A stretch of DNA of 8,881 nucleotides. Origin: Synechococcales cyanobacterium PMM_0002. GTDB lineage: Bacteria; Cyanobacteriota; Cyanobacteriia; Elainellales; Elainellaceae. This document shows, piece by piece, positions 1-6,464 of the stretch. Location: assembly GCA_949127925.1 (NCBI GenBank), contig CASBQX010000287.1:1-8881 (forward strand). Direction: 5' to 3'. A program made the position numbers and the translations under genes. The notes beneath the pieces were generated by a model. It made no database searches and was not told where the DNA came from. It saw nothing but the letters and a program-made list of their open reading frames with translations. Position 1 is the first letter of the stretch, and every line of letters begins with the position of its first letter.

Positions 1-180
1 CATCAAAAATGGGGGCTAACATGCGCAAAACCTCAGCGATGGACTAGACAACTCTTGCACTCTATCCTGTTTGGCTCAGACTGGAAAGTCCTGAAAAGCT
101 CTTTTTATAACGATTCTGGGCGAATTAGACCCCGATGAAATATATTCTCTCGCCTGGATTTAACACCTAGACAGGTATCG
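1..180. other. Unassigned left edge upstream of the truncated ISAs1 copy
   Basis: No gene can be assigned here. The plus frame starting at base 1 is open to a TGA at 136-138 (45 codons), but I recognise no family in it and see no start inside the window, so it may be the tail of an upstream gene or chance. On the minus strand an ATG at 22-20 has a GAGG eight bases upstream and would begin a protein MLAPIFD running off the left edge; seven codons are too few to judge. The ISAs1 N-terminal region (usually containing an ADSW-like motif) is not found in any plus frame, so the transposase copy is cut near position 180. Confidence 0.3.
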
Positions 181-1239
181 TTGAAGTGGCTCAAGCGGAT
201 ATTAGAGTTACCCAATGGGATTCCGTCTCACGATACCATTGCCCGTCTATTTGCCCGGTTGAACCCCGAACAGTTTCAGCAATGCTTTCTAGAGTGGGTG
301 CGGTCTCTGGTTCGCCTCAGCGAGGGAGAGGTGATTGCCATTGATGGCAAAACGCCGCGCCAGTCCTACGATAGTGCCGATGGCAAAGGGGCTATCCACA
401 TGGTGAGTGCTTGGGCAACCGAAAACCGCCTAGTGCTGGGGCAATGCAAGGTAAATGAGAAATCCAATGAAATTACTGCCATCCCCCGATTGCTCATACC
501 AATTTGCATCCCAAACCGTAACTTTAAAACGCTTAACCTCCCTAAATTTCTGGGATATTGGATTTGAAAGTTACGCTTCTAGAAACGATTTGGTATCAGA
601 TTGCTGGAGGTCAAAGACTGTATTGTCACGATTGACGCAATGGGAACTCAAACGGCGATTGCTCAACTGATTGTTCAGCAAGAGGGAGATTATATCTTGG
701 CGCTCAAAAACAATCAGGGCAATCTGTTTGAGGATGTCCAACAAATCTTTGCTCAGGCTCAAGCTTCTGGCTTTACGGGCATTGAGCATGACTTTGACCA
801 GACTGTAGACAAAGGACATGGACGCATTGAGATTCGCCGCTGCTGGACAATGGGGCAAGTGGAATTCTTGATGAATGCGGAGAAATGGGCGAAGTTCACA
901 AGCATCGCCATGGTGCAGTCAGAACGACGTATTAACGGCAAGATTGAACACGAGACTCGCTACTACATCAGCAGTTTAACCAGTGATGCCCGTCGCCTTG
1001 GACAAGCCGTTCGCAGTCATTGGCAAGTAGAAAACTCGCTCCACTGGGTTTTAGACTTAGCGTTTCTCGAAGATACTTGCCGCATTCGCAAAGACCACGC
1101 GCCCGAAAATCTGGCGGTGGTGCGGCACATTGCCCTCAACTTACTGACTCAAGAGACCACTGCAAAACTCGGCATCAAGAACAAGCGCCTGCGGGCAGGG
1201 TGGGATGAAGACTACTTGCTCAAGGTCTTGCTCGGATAA
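181..1239 (+). pseudogene. ISAs1-family DDE transposase, 5'-truncated and split by a 99-bp insertion
   Basis: This is a broken transposase of the ISAs1 (H-repeat) family, which would move its own element by DDE chemistry. The reading frame enters at about 181 with LKWLKRILELPNGIPSHDT, a sequence that normally lies roughly 70-80 residues into the protein, so the N-terminus is missing. The catalytic residues are all present: the first Asp in AIDGK (343-345), the second in TIDAMG (634-636) and Glu in QVENSLHW (1030-1032). Between the first two, a 99-bp element plus a 3-bp duplication interrupts the gene. The inserted 102 bp keep the frame but bring in TGA at 565-567 and TAG at 580-582. Removing it restores IPRLLRLLEVKDC, which fits the family in spacing. 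The C-terminus runs normally to TAA at 1237-1239. The copy cannot make a working protein. Confidence 0.88.
497..595. mobile_element. MITE-like element inside the ISAs1 transposase gene
   Basis: This is a 99-bp non-coding insertion with imperfect terminal inverted repeats. Both ends read TACCAA inward, and both carry CGTAACTTT at exactly positions 21-29 from the tip; about 24 of the first 33 bases match between the ends. It is flanked by TCA on both sides (494-496 and 596-598). Collapsing this duplication rejoins the transposase frame precisely (CTC AGA TTG CTG GAG). It encodes nothing and so must have been moved by a transposase acting in trans. I cannot name the parent family. A 3-bp target duplication is my reading; the TA dinucleotide at the tips makes a TA-type duplication an alternative, but that would not restore the frame. 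Confidence 0.75.
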
Positions 1240-1254
1240 GATGCGTTTGCCCTG
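1240..1254 (+). repeat. Putative right terminal repeat of the ISAs1 copy
   Basis: GATGCGTTTGCCCTG follows the transposase stop directly. Read inward it begins CAGGGCAAACGCATC, the kind of CAGGG tip expected at ISAs1-family ends. The matching left end is absent because the 5' part of the element is lost, so neither the repeat pairing nor the usual 8-bp target duplication can be verified here. Confidence 0.5.
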
Positions 1255-1332
1255 AGGCCGGGTGGAATGATCACTACATCACTAAGGTTTTGTCTCAGAC
1301 CTCTGCACCTGCTCGCAAATTGTGAAGAAACG

Positions 1333-1347
1333 GATGCGATCGCCCTG
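1333..1347 (+). repeat. Second ISAs1-end-like motif abutting the IS630 relic
   Basis: GATGCGATCGCCCTG matches the putative ISAs1 right end at 1240-1254 in 13 of 15 positions and lies in the same orientation, 93 bp further on. It begins exactly where similarity to the IS630 transposase stops (residue 71, position 1348). This may be the scar of another ISAs1-type insertion. Eight of its bases are the common HIP1 palindrome GCGATCGC, so part of the match could be chance. Confidence 0.3.
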
Positions 1348-1560
1348 GATTTCACAGCCCGCTGCTTGCACCAAGGACTCCAGCCGACCCCCTTTGTGAA
1401 AGGTGGCATTGTCAATGACCAGTTTTGCCCAAGTCGCAGGATAGTTGATGGTATTGCGACTGATCTGAAAGACCGTGCTGGCTTCACAGCGTTTCATCCC
1501 ATCCTGTGCAATCGCTGCCATGACTTTGCAGCTCCGGTCGTAACTGTAAGGTTTTGCCAT
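1348..1560 (-). pseudogene. IS630-family transposase relic with internal deletion
   Basis: The minus-strand frame starting at the ATG at 1560 opens with MAKPYSYDRSCKVMAAIAQDG and continues to SRNTIN, the N-terminal helix-turn-helix of IS630-family transposases. At about residue 40 (near 1444) it jumps to AKLVIDNATFHKGGRLES, the second catalytic Asp region (DNATFHKGG) that normally lies some 150 residues further on. Similarity ends at GCEI; the expected LPPYSPDLN and the final Glu are missing. The open frame runs on to a stop at 1282-1284, but that tail (QGDRIRFFTICEQ...) is unrelated. An in-frame GTG/ATG extension up to 1584 adds MPPARVPP, which is not typical of the family. The first catalytic Asp and the Glu are gone, so the product is inactive. 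It lies just downstream of rpaA in the same orientation. Confidence 0.82.
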
Positions 1561-1635
1561 CGGTGGCACTCGCGCGGGAGGCATTAGCTTACGTCCTAAT
1601 CTGTATGGCGGCTATAAGCAGAGCGCTGCTAAGGC

Positions 1636-2379
1636 TTAAGCACCTCGTTGAGCTTGCAAACTGTCGTCTTGCACAACGGCAGGTAGCTCTAGACAATAGC
1701 CAGCTCCATACACCGTTTTGATATAACGAGGATGGCGGGGATCGGGTTCCAGCTTAGTGCGTAGATGTCGAACATGCACCCGAATGGTTTCGATATCATC
1801 ATCGGGATCGTAGCCCCAGACTTCTTTTAAGATGTCACTCGGCGATACCGTTTGACCATGGCGCTGAAGCAAGCAATGAAGCAATTCAAATTCTAAATGG
1901 GTTAGCTTTACCGTCTGGTCAAACCAGATAGCTTCTAGCCGTTCAGGTACCAGAGTAAGCGGCCCGTAATTGAGAATTTCACTATGCTTAGCCGCCTGAG
2001 GAATGCGATCGGTGCGGCGCAGCAATGCTCGTACCCGTGCCAGCATTTCTTCTACTTCAAACGGCTTAGTTAAATAGTCATCGGCCCCGGCATTAAACCC
2101 TTCCACCTTGTCTTGAGTTTGACTGAGTGCCGTCAATATCAGTACCGGAATGTCGGCGGTGCGTTCATTGCGGCGCAAGCGCTGGCAAACGGTAAACCCA
2201 TCCACCTTTGGCAGCATTAGATCTAACATGATCAAATCAGGTAATAGCTGAAGCGCCATGGCTTGCCCTTTAATCCCATCGGGTGCCTGATTCACGTTGT
2301 AGCCAGCCATCTCTAGGTTGACAGCAACCAGTTCTGAAATTGCAGAGTCATCATCAATGACCAGGATCCGAGGCATCAT
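1636..2379 (-). CDS. rpaA: OmpR-type response regulator RpaA, circadian clock output
   Basis: This is a cytoplasmic two-component response regulator of 247 residues. In studied cyanobacteria RpaA is phosphorylated through SasA and dephosphorylated through CikA under KaiABC control, drives dusk-phase genes, and affects phycobilisome association with photosystems. The receiver domain (about 4-120) has the acidic DDD at 9-11, phospho-acceptor Asp53 in LIMLDLMLPK, switch Thr83 and Lys105 in TKPF. The winged-helix DNA-binding domain (about 137-232) has the recognition stretch TIRVHVRHLRTKLEPD (198-213) and the YGAGYCLE end. RpaA rather than RpaB is shown by VNLEMAGY, DGIKGQA, KVEGFNAGADDYLTKPF and RRTDRIPQAAKHSEILNYGPLTLVPER. 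The start is a double ATG (2379 or 2376) with no strong ribosome-binding site. It is full length and intact, with IS remnants right behind its 3' end. Confidence 0.93.
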   Translation of the reverse strand: MMPRILVIDDDSAISELVAVNLEMAGYNVNQAPDGIKGQAMALQLLPDLIMLDLMLPKVDGFTVCQRLRRNERTADIPVLILTALSQTQDKVEGFNAGADDYLTKPFEVEEMLARVRALLRRTDRIPQAAKHSEILNYGPLTLVPERLEAIWFDQTVKLTHLEFELLHCLLQRHGQTVSPSDILKEVWGYDPDDDIETIRVHVRHLRTKLEPDPRHPRYIKTVYGAGYCLELPAVVQDDSLQAQRGA

Positions 2380-2432
2380 TAAGACAATAGGTTAGGTGGT
2401 TTTTATGAAGAGCTGGTAAAGCTGGTCTAAAA

Positions 2433-2461
2433 AATAAAAAGATTTCTTTATTCTTTGTAAA
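2433..2461 (-). promoter_or_regulatory. Candidate rpaA promoter
   Basis: On the minus strand TTTACA (2461-2456) and TTTATT (2438-2433) are separated by 17 bases in a very AT-rich stretch. This would start transcription near 2426, giving a leader of about 45 bases before rpaA. Both boxes are imperfect, and the AT richness makes chance matches likely. Confidence 0.3.
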
Positions 2462-2517
2462 CTGCACGGACTATATTCAGAATTCTAAATTCTTTCTGTT
2501 AAAAATGCATCATGGCT

Positions 2518-2543
2518 GAGCGCTGGAGAACGAGACAGCGCTC
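2518..2543. repeat. 7-bp perfect inverted repeat upstream of rpaA
   Basis: GAGCGCT (2518-2524) and AGCGCTC (2537-2543) form a perfect GC-rich stem around a 12-base loop. It lies about 140 bases before rpaA, upstream of the candidate promoter. It could be a regulator site or a folded RNA element; neither side has a clear U-tract, so it is not an evident terminator. Confidence 0.35.
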
Positions 2544-2619
2544 TGCCTCGCCTTTTAAGATGCCAAATCCATCAGTCGTATTTGTAAGACAGCAGCGATG
2601 AGAAACGGCTAGAGAAGAA

Positions 2620-2660
2620 TAGGGCTGACAGGAGCGGATTGGCTCTACATGTCAGCCCTA
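2620..2660 (-). terminator. Nested hairpin, likely terminator of the aas-ylqD operon
   Basis: TAGGGCTGACA (2620-2630) and TGTCAGCCCTA (2650-2660) are a perfect 11-bp inverted repeat. Inside it GAGC (2632-2635) pairs with GCTC (2642-2645), making a second stacked stem. On the minus strand the hairpin is followed by ATTCTTCTCT, a broken U-tract, about 90 bases after the YlqD-like stop codon. This fits a terminator for that operon, although the poor U-run leaves room for a structured RNA element instead. Confidence 0.45.
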
Positions 2661-2751
2661 GATATAGTTCAGACATTAGTTTGAAAGGTTCTAAACGTTG
2701 AACGCGCTAAAACCTTGAGATGGCAGCCTGAATGATGGAACTGCGATCGCC

Positions 2752-3201
2752 TCATAGCTCACCGCGAATTTCTTCGACGATGCCATCGCGTAGCAGGACT
2801 TCAACTTGCATTTTGCGGATCATATTGTCACCCACTTCAACTCGAAAGAATCCTTCGATTTGCCCTTGGGCGACTTCTTCGTCCATATTCAGCAGCTGCA
2901 CCTGCTGGAGCTGTTGCAAAATTTGGTTTTTACGTTCTAACAATTCGGTCTTTTTTTGGTTGACCTGCATTTGAATATCGCCAGCTTGCTGGGCGATCGC
3001 CATATCACTCCCGGTGATAATTTGCTTTTGCACCTCGGATACCATCCGCTGACCCTGCGCTTCGATCTGCTGGAGCTGAGTATCTAGCTGATTAATTTGG
3101 GCTTGAAGCTGCTGCTGCACTTCTTCCTTCCAGCGGGAAGTAACAATGACTTTAATATTGACAGCGCGCTTGAGGAGCAAGTGAGATTGGGAAGCATCCA
3201 T
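2752..3201 (-). CDS. YlqD-like coiled-coil protein
   Basis: This is a 149-residue soluble protein of the YlqD family as found in cyanobacteria; its biochemical role is not known to me. After a short N-terminus with LLLKRAVNIKVIVTSRWKEEV (8-28), a Gln- and Leu-rich coiled coil spans about 24-60 and resumes at about 73-104 (QVNQKKTELLERKNQILQQL). A compact C-terminal part, GDNMIRKMQVEVLLRDGIVEEIRG, probably forms strands. I chose the ATG at 3201 because MDASQSHLLLKR begins the conserved part; a GTG at 3249 would add 16 residues that look like read-through of the intergenic DNA. Neither start has a good ribosome-binding site. It sits 73 bp downstream of aas on the same strand, so the two are probably co-transcribed. 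Confidence 0.8.
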   Translation of the reverse strand: MDASQSHLLLKRAVNIKVIVTSRWKEEVQQQLQAQINQLDTQLQQIEAQGQRMVSEVQKQIITGSDMAIAQQAGDIQMQVNQKKTELLERKNQILQQLQQVQLLNMDEEVAQGQIEGFFRVEVGDNMIRKMQVEVLLRDGIVEEIRGEL

Positions 3202-3274
3202 GGGGAGGGGGTGAGACCTTGAGCGAAACGACACAACGATTGCCTGCACTGTGTTAGTTCACATAACAGCAGCC

Positions 3275-5218
3275 TCAGGCAAACATCTCATCGATCATAC
3301 TGCGATAGCGATCCATCACAACAGGTCGGCGGATTTTTAGGGTTTGGGTCATCATGCCGTTGTCGGCGCTAAACTGCTCTAGCAGCAGCCGGAATGGCCC
3401 AATTCGATCGTCGCCCCGGTAGCTAGGACGGTTTTGCACTTCGCGGGTCAGTTCTTGCCGGAACAGGTCTTGCACGGCTTTTTGGCTCATGTCTACTGAG
3501 CCATCGGCAGAATAGATTTGCAATTTTTGGGTGGCTGCCCATTTTTCTAATGTCTCTAAATTGGGCACAATTAAGGCTCCGAGCGATCGCTGATCTTGCC
3601 CGACCAAGATAATTTGGTCAATGTAGATGCTGCGCAGGCAGGCGTCCTCAATGGGCTGGGGTTCAATGTTCTCGCCGTTAGTCAGCACAATTGTATCTTT
3701 GGCGCGCCCCGTCAGCACCAGATGCTGATCCCCAATGATCATGCCCAAATCGCCCGTGTCAAACCAGCCCTCGGGATCGATCGCCTTGCGGGTTGCCTCT
3801 GGGTTTTCGTAATAGCCCCGCATCACTTGGGGACCGCGAGCCAGCACCAGTCCACGCTGTCCATGGGGTAACAGCTGACGGGTTTCGAGATCGACAATGC
3901 GAATCTCGGTCTGAGGCAAGGGTACGCCTGCCGACCCGCGCAGGTTGATGCCGGGGCGACGAACGGTGAGCACGGGGGAGGTTTCGGTTAAGCCATAGCC
4001 CACCAAGATTTCGACCCCGGCAATTTCAAAGAAGTCGTCTAAGTGCTTGGCCAGGGAGCCACCGCCGCTAATCACCTGTCTAATCTGCCCGCCTGTGGCC
4101 TCTCGCACCTTGCCATACACAATCCGCTCGGCTAGCCGGTGCCCTGCCCAGCGATAGATCATTTCAGCGATCGCGGCCAGCCGCTGGGCGGCAGTGGGAG
4201 TTGGGTTTTCTAGGCTTAGTCCTTCTACAATGCGTTTGGCGGCAATGTAGTGCAGGCTGTTGTCGATGAAGAAATTGATCAGTTTTTGCTTGTTTGGCGG
4301 CTGTTCGCGGAACTGTTTTTGCACCCCTTCATAGATAGATTCCCACAGGCGCGGCACGGCTACCATGATGTTGGGTCGATATTTTTTCAGGTCTTGTTTG
4401 ATGTAGCGCAGGTTGGTGTAAACCTGGGTACAGCCCTGAGACAACAGGAAGTATTCGCAGGTGCGTTCGTAGGCGTGCCAGGTGGGGAGAATGCCGAGGG
4501 CGCGATCGCCGGGATGGGGCTTGACGATCACCCCAAACGTCGTCACCTGATGCATGAAATTGCCGTGGGTGAGCATGACGCCCTTGGGCTTGCCGGTGGT
4601 GCCCGAGGTGTACAGCAGCGTCGCCAGCATATCGGCGCTGAGGGTGACTGGAGTGGGGATCAGCCCTGCCGCTGTTTGCATAAACTGCGAGAAGTTGAAG
4701 ATTTTGAGCGACTCGTGGGCGGGCGGTTCTTCGTCTGAGAGCAGCAGAGCGAACCGGAAGGGCAGGCTGTGGATGCGATCGCCTAATTTTGTCAGTGTCT
4801 TGAGATTCTCGACCACTAGCCCTGTACTGCCACTATTTTCAGCAATGAACAGCAGCTCATCGCGGTCAGCATCGGCACCCCGCACGACATCGACTGCGCC
4901 GATTGTCAAAATGCCTAAGTCAGTGATCAGCCAGCGGGGGCTGTTGTCGGCAAACAGGGCAATGCGATCGCCCACCTGCACTCCCAACTGCTGTAGCCCT
5001 GCGGCAAACTGCTGGATGTACTGATTCAGCTCGACATAGGTGATGGTCAGCTCTGGTTTGGCATGGGGATCGTATAGGGCTGCCACGGTCGAGATCTGGG
5101 GATGCTGGGCACAGCGGGCAATCACCTCGGGCACCGACTGGGCAGAACTGTAGTCAATTAACCCATTAGAGGGGCGATCGCTCTGGCGCGATTGGGTAGC
5201 AGGAGCAGACAAACTCAT
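3275..5218 (-). CDS. aas: Acyl-ACP synthetase / long-chain acyl-CoA synthetase-type ligase
   Basis: This is an AMP-forming ligase of the ANL superfamily. In cyanobacteria the single enzyme of this type acts as acyl-ACP synthetase, activating free fatty acids with ATP and loading them onto acyl carrier protein for lipid recycling. Numbering from the upstream ATG at 5224 (649 residues), the P-loop YTSGTTGKPKG is at 205-215, GYGLTETSP at 409-417, the adenylate-binding WFDTGDLG at 487-494, the hinge region GRAKDTIVLTNGENIEP at 506-522, and the catalytic Lys630 in TQTLKIRR. RGADADRDELLFIAENSGS (115-133) is typical of the cyanobacterial Aas group. I prefer the ATG at 5218 (647 residues) because GGAG (5230-5227) lies 8 bases before it but only 2 before 5224. 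No signal peptide is visible. Substrate (ACP versus CoA) is inferred from the family. Confidence 0.9.
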   Translation of the reverse strand: MSLSAPATQSRQSDRPSNGLIDYSSAQSVPEVIARCAQHPQISTVAALYDPHAKPELTITYVELNQYIQQFAAGLQQLGVQVGDRIALFADNSPRWLITDLGILTIGAVDVVRGADADRDELLFIAENSGSTGLVVENLKTLTKLGDRIHSLPFRFALLLSDEEPPAHESLKIFNFSQFMQTAAGLIPTPVTLSADMLATLLYTSGTTGKPKGVMLTHGNFMHQVTTFGVIVKPHPGDRALGILPTWHAYERTCEYFLLSQGCTQVYTNLRYIKQDLKKYRPNIMVAVPRLWESIYEGVQKQFREQPPNKQKLINFFIDNSLHYIAAKRIVEGLSLENPTPTAAQRLAAIAEMIYRWAGHRLAERIVYGKVREATGGQIRQVISGGGSLAKHLDDFFEIAGVEILVGYGLTETSPVLTVRRPGINLRGSAGVPLPQTEIRIVDLETRQLLPHGQRGLVLARGPQVMRGYYENPEATRKAIDPEGWFDTGDLGMIIGDQHLVLTGRAKDTIVLTNGENIEPQPIEDACLRSIYIDQIILVGQDQRSLGALIVPNLETLEKWAATQKLQIYSADGSVDMSQKAVQDLFRQELTREVQNRPSYRGDDRIGPFRLLLEQFSADNGMMTQTLKIRRPVVMDRYRSMIDEMFA

Positions 5219-5226
5219 GGACATAA

Positions 5227-5230
5227 CTCC
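5227..5230 (-). promoter_or_regulatory. Ribosome-binding site deciding the aas start
   Basis: GGAG on the minus strand is 8 bases from the second in-frame ATG (5218) and 2 bases from the first (5224). Normal spacing favours the downstream ATG, giving a protein that begins MSLSAPATQ. Confidence 0.5.
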
Positions 5231-5242
5231 AAACGAACATTA

Positions 5243-5306
5243 GCTGTGATTAACCTGTTGGCTTCGATTTAATCGGCCTTAATCGGCTGGCTGTGATTAA
5301 CCTGTT
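5243..5306. repeat. Direct repeats upstream of aas, candidate operator
   Basis: The 17-mer GCTGTGATTAACCTGTT occurs identically at 5243-5259 and 5290-5306, a 47-bp period or about four and a half helical turns. Between them TTAATCGGC occurs twice (5269-5277 and 5279-5287). The array ends about 20 bases before the aas start codons, where a regulator could act on aas. It does not fit the NtcA pattern GTA-N8-TAC. No clear promoter boxes for aas stand out nearby. Confidence 0.5.
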
Positions 5307-5389
5307 TACACGCAAAACCAGCAGAGACGATCGACTCTGGCTCTAGTTTGGCACCCAATCTACAGATATTTTCCTAGAAATTTGGATAT

Positions 5390-5438
5390 CTTTGGAAAAA
5401 CCCAAAGCGCTAGAATAGTCAAGCGTTTACTTTAAGGA
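5390..5438 (+). promoter_or_regulatory. Upstream signals of the DUF427 gene
   Basis: AAGGA (5434-5438) is a ribosome-binding site 10 bases before the ATG. TAGAAT (5411-5416) is a reasonable -10 box, but no good -35 is found at normal spacing. Instead a 6-bp inverted repeat, CTTTGG (5390-5395) and CCAAAG (5402-5407), occupies the spacer and -35 zone, which suggests an activator or repressor site. Confidence 0.35.
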
Positions 5439-5448
5439 ACCTAACTCT

Positions 5449-5733
5449 ATGCCAAAAGCTACCTGGAACGGGGCTGTCTTAGCCGAAAGCGATCGCTGCG
5501 TCGTGGTGGAAGGCAACCAATACTTCCCCCCTGATGCGATTAATTCTGACTACTTTCAGCCCAGCGATACCCACACCACCTGCCCCTGGAAAGGCAGCGC
5601 CAGCTACTACAGCGTTGTAGTCGATGGCCAAGTCAACAAAGACGCCGCTTGGTACTATCCTACGCCCAAGGATGCCGCCAATAATATCAAAGGCTACATT
5701 GCCTTTTGGCGCGGGGTCAAGGTCGAGGTCTAA
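5449..5733 (+). CDS. DUF427 domain protein
   Basis: This is a 94-residue single-domain protein of the DUF427 family (Pfam PF04248), full length for the family. Visible family signatures are ESDRCVVVEGNQYFPPDAI (13-31), HTTCPWKGSASYYSV (42-56) with the invariant Cys45-Pro-Trp-Lys-Gly, DAAWYYPTPKDAA (65-77) and GYIAFWRGVKVEV at the C-terminus. The fold is a small beta-rich barrel in known members; the biochemical function is not established. There is no signal peptide or membrane segment, so it should be cytosolic. The ATG is supported by AAGGA 10 bases upstream. It is transcribed away from aas and ends 122 bp before the DUF3038 gene, which has its own promoter, so it is probably a single-gene unit. 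Confidence 0.88.
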   Translation: MPKATWNGAVLAESDRCVVVEGNQYFPPDAINSDYFQPSDTHTTCPWKGSASYYSVVVDGQVNKDAAWYYPTPKDAANNIKGYIAFWRGVKVEV

Positions 5734-5786
5734 GCTGATTTCTCTCGGTTCAAACCGGGCACACTAGCCAAACAGGGCGTTACCAG

Positions 5787-5810
5787 TTGCCAGACAAATT
5801 GCCAGACAAA
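5787..5810 (+). repeat. 12-bp tandem duplication at the DUF3038 promoter
   Basis: TTGCCAGACAAA occurs twice head to tail (5787-5798 and 5799-5810), followed by one more T. The second copy provides the -35 box TTGCCA. The first copy puts an identical hexamer 12 bp further upstream. This looks like a recent slippage duplication inside a promoter. Confidence 0.7.
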
Positions 5811-5827
5811 TCACGTTTTGATATAAA
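5799..5827 (+). promoter_or_regulatory. Sigma-70-type promoter of the DUF3038-DUF4335 operon
   Basis: TTGCCA (5799-5804) and TATAAA (5822-5827) are separated by exactly 17 bases, close to the group 1 sigma consensus. Transcription would start near 5834, giving a leader of about 20 bases. GAGGG (5848-5852) serves as ribosome-binding site only 3 bases before the ATG, tighter than usual. Confidence 0.55.
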
Positions 5828-5855
5828 ATTCTGCTGAACCACCGCACGAGGGTTA

Positions 5856-6464
5856 ATGCAAGTACAAAGTCCACCCAATCCGCCTACACCCATTCTGTTG
5901 GATACCTTGCCCGACATTCCATTCGCTGACAATGGCTGTCCACGTCGAGCGCGGGTGCAGATTGACCTGCTATTGCTGGCAATCGAAGCGCTGGATTTGG
6001 GTGGTTCGGAAGCCCTGCTAGCAACCGCTAAAGAATTGGAACTCCAAGGTGTAGTCAAAAACCGGGTGGCTCTGTGGCGGTTACGTAGTTCCAATCCTTT
6101 GCGGCGATATGGCAGCCAGCGCCGAGAGCTAACTCAGCTTGAAGCCAAGGCCATGGTACTCATTGCCTGTAGCCTAGCGCGGCGGCTAACCGCATTGGTG
6201 AGACAATTACTGCTAGCGGCACAGCAGCTAAATGAGAAAGAGCTATCGTTTGATCACCATTTTCGGCTGGCGGAATATTTAGAGCGGTTTCGGGCACATT
6301 TTCGTTCCCGTATGAACCCCAAGCGGGCAGCAGTCATGCTGTACGGCAGCGATGATAAACTCAACGATTTGGCTCTCAATTTACTCCGGCAGCTGCTGTT
6401 TTGCACGGGTACAGCCGGGGCACAGCGGGTATGGTTTAGCCTGTTTGATGGAGAAGTAGCATGA
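5856..6464 (+). CDS. DUF3038 family protein
   Basis: This 202-residue protein is, as I recognise it, a member of the cyanobacteria-specific DUF3038 family; no function is known to me. It starts with a Pro-rich tail and the motif PILLDTLPDIPF (12-23). The remainder looks almost wholly alpha-helical: IDLLLLAIEALDLGGSEAL (36-54), a basic segment with LWRLRSSNPLRR (73-84), two long amphipathic helices over about 92-128, and a C-terminal part with RMNPKRAAVMLYG (152-164). Hydrophobic stretches are short and no membrane segment is evident, so it is probably soluble. Its TGA overlaps the ATG of the next gene by four bases (ATGA at 6461-6464), which indicates translational coupling and probable joint action with the DUF4335 protein. 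It has its own promoter. Confidence 0.8.
   Translation: MQVQSPPNPPTPILLDTLPDIPFADNGCPRRARVQIDLLLLAIEALDLGGSEALLATAKELELQGVVKNRVALWRLRSSNPLRRYGSQRRELTQLEAKAMVLIACSLARRLTALVRQLLLAAQQLNEKELSFDHHFRLAEYLERFRAHFRSRMNPKRAAVMLYGSDDKLNDLALNLLRQLLFCTGTAGAQRVWFSLFDGEVA

Larger units (their letters stand above)
2380..2751. other. Intergenic region between the YlqD-like gene and rpaA
   Basis: This 372-bp stretch holds no credible gene. It contains a probable rpaA promoter in its AT-rich part (2400-2510), a hairpin at 2518-2543 and a longer nested hairpin at 2620-2660 that may end the upstream operon. The remainder (2545-2619 and 2661-2751) shows nothing I can identify apart from one HIP1 site at 2743-2750. 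Confidence 0.5.

Noticed and set aside
488..605. GATTGCT on both sides of the 99-bp insertion as a 7-bp target duplication
   Set aside because: Collapsing it gives IPRLLEVKDC, three residues shorter than the family spacing. Using TCA restores IPRLLRLLEVKDC, so the two GATTGCT copies are native codons for the repeated RLL.
571..858. Minus-strand open frame within the broken transposase region
   Set aside because: It is antisense to the catalytic part of the ISAs1 gene and its N-terminal half mirrors transposase codons; no independent support.
4250..5024. Long plus-strand open frames opposite aas (162 and 156 codons)
   Set aside because: They lie fully antisense to a well-supported enzyme gene, overlap each other and resemble no known protein; they are codon-bias shadows.
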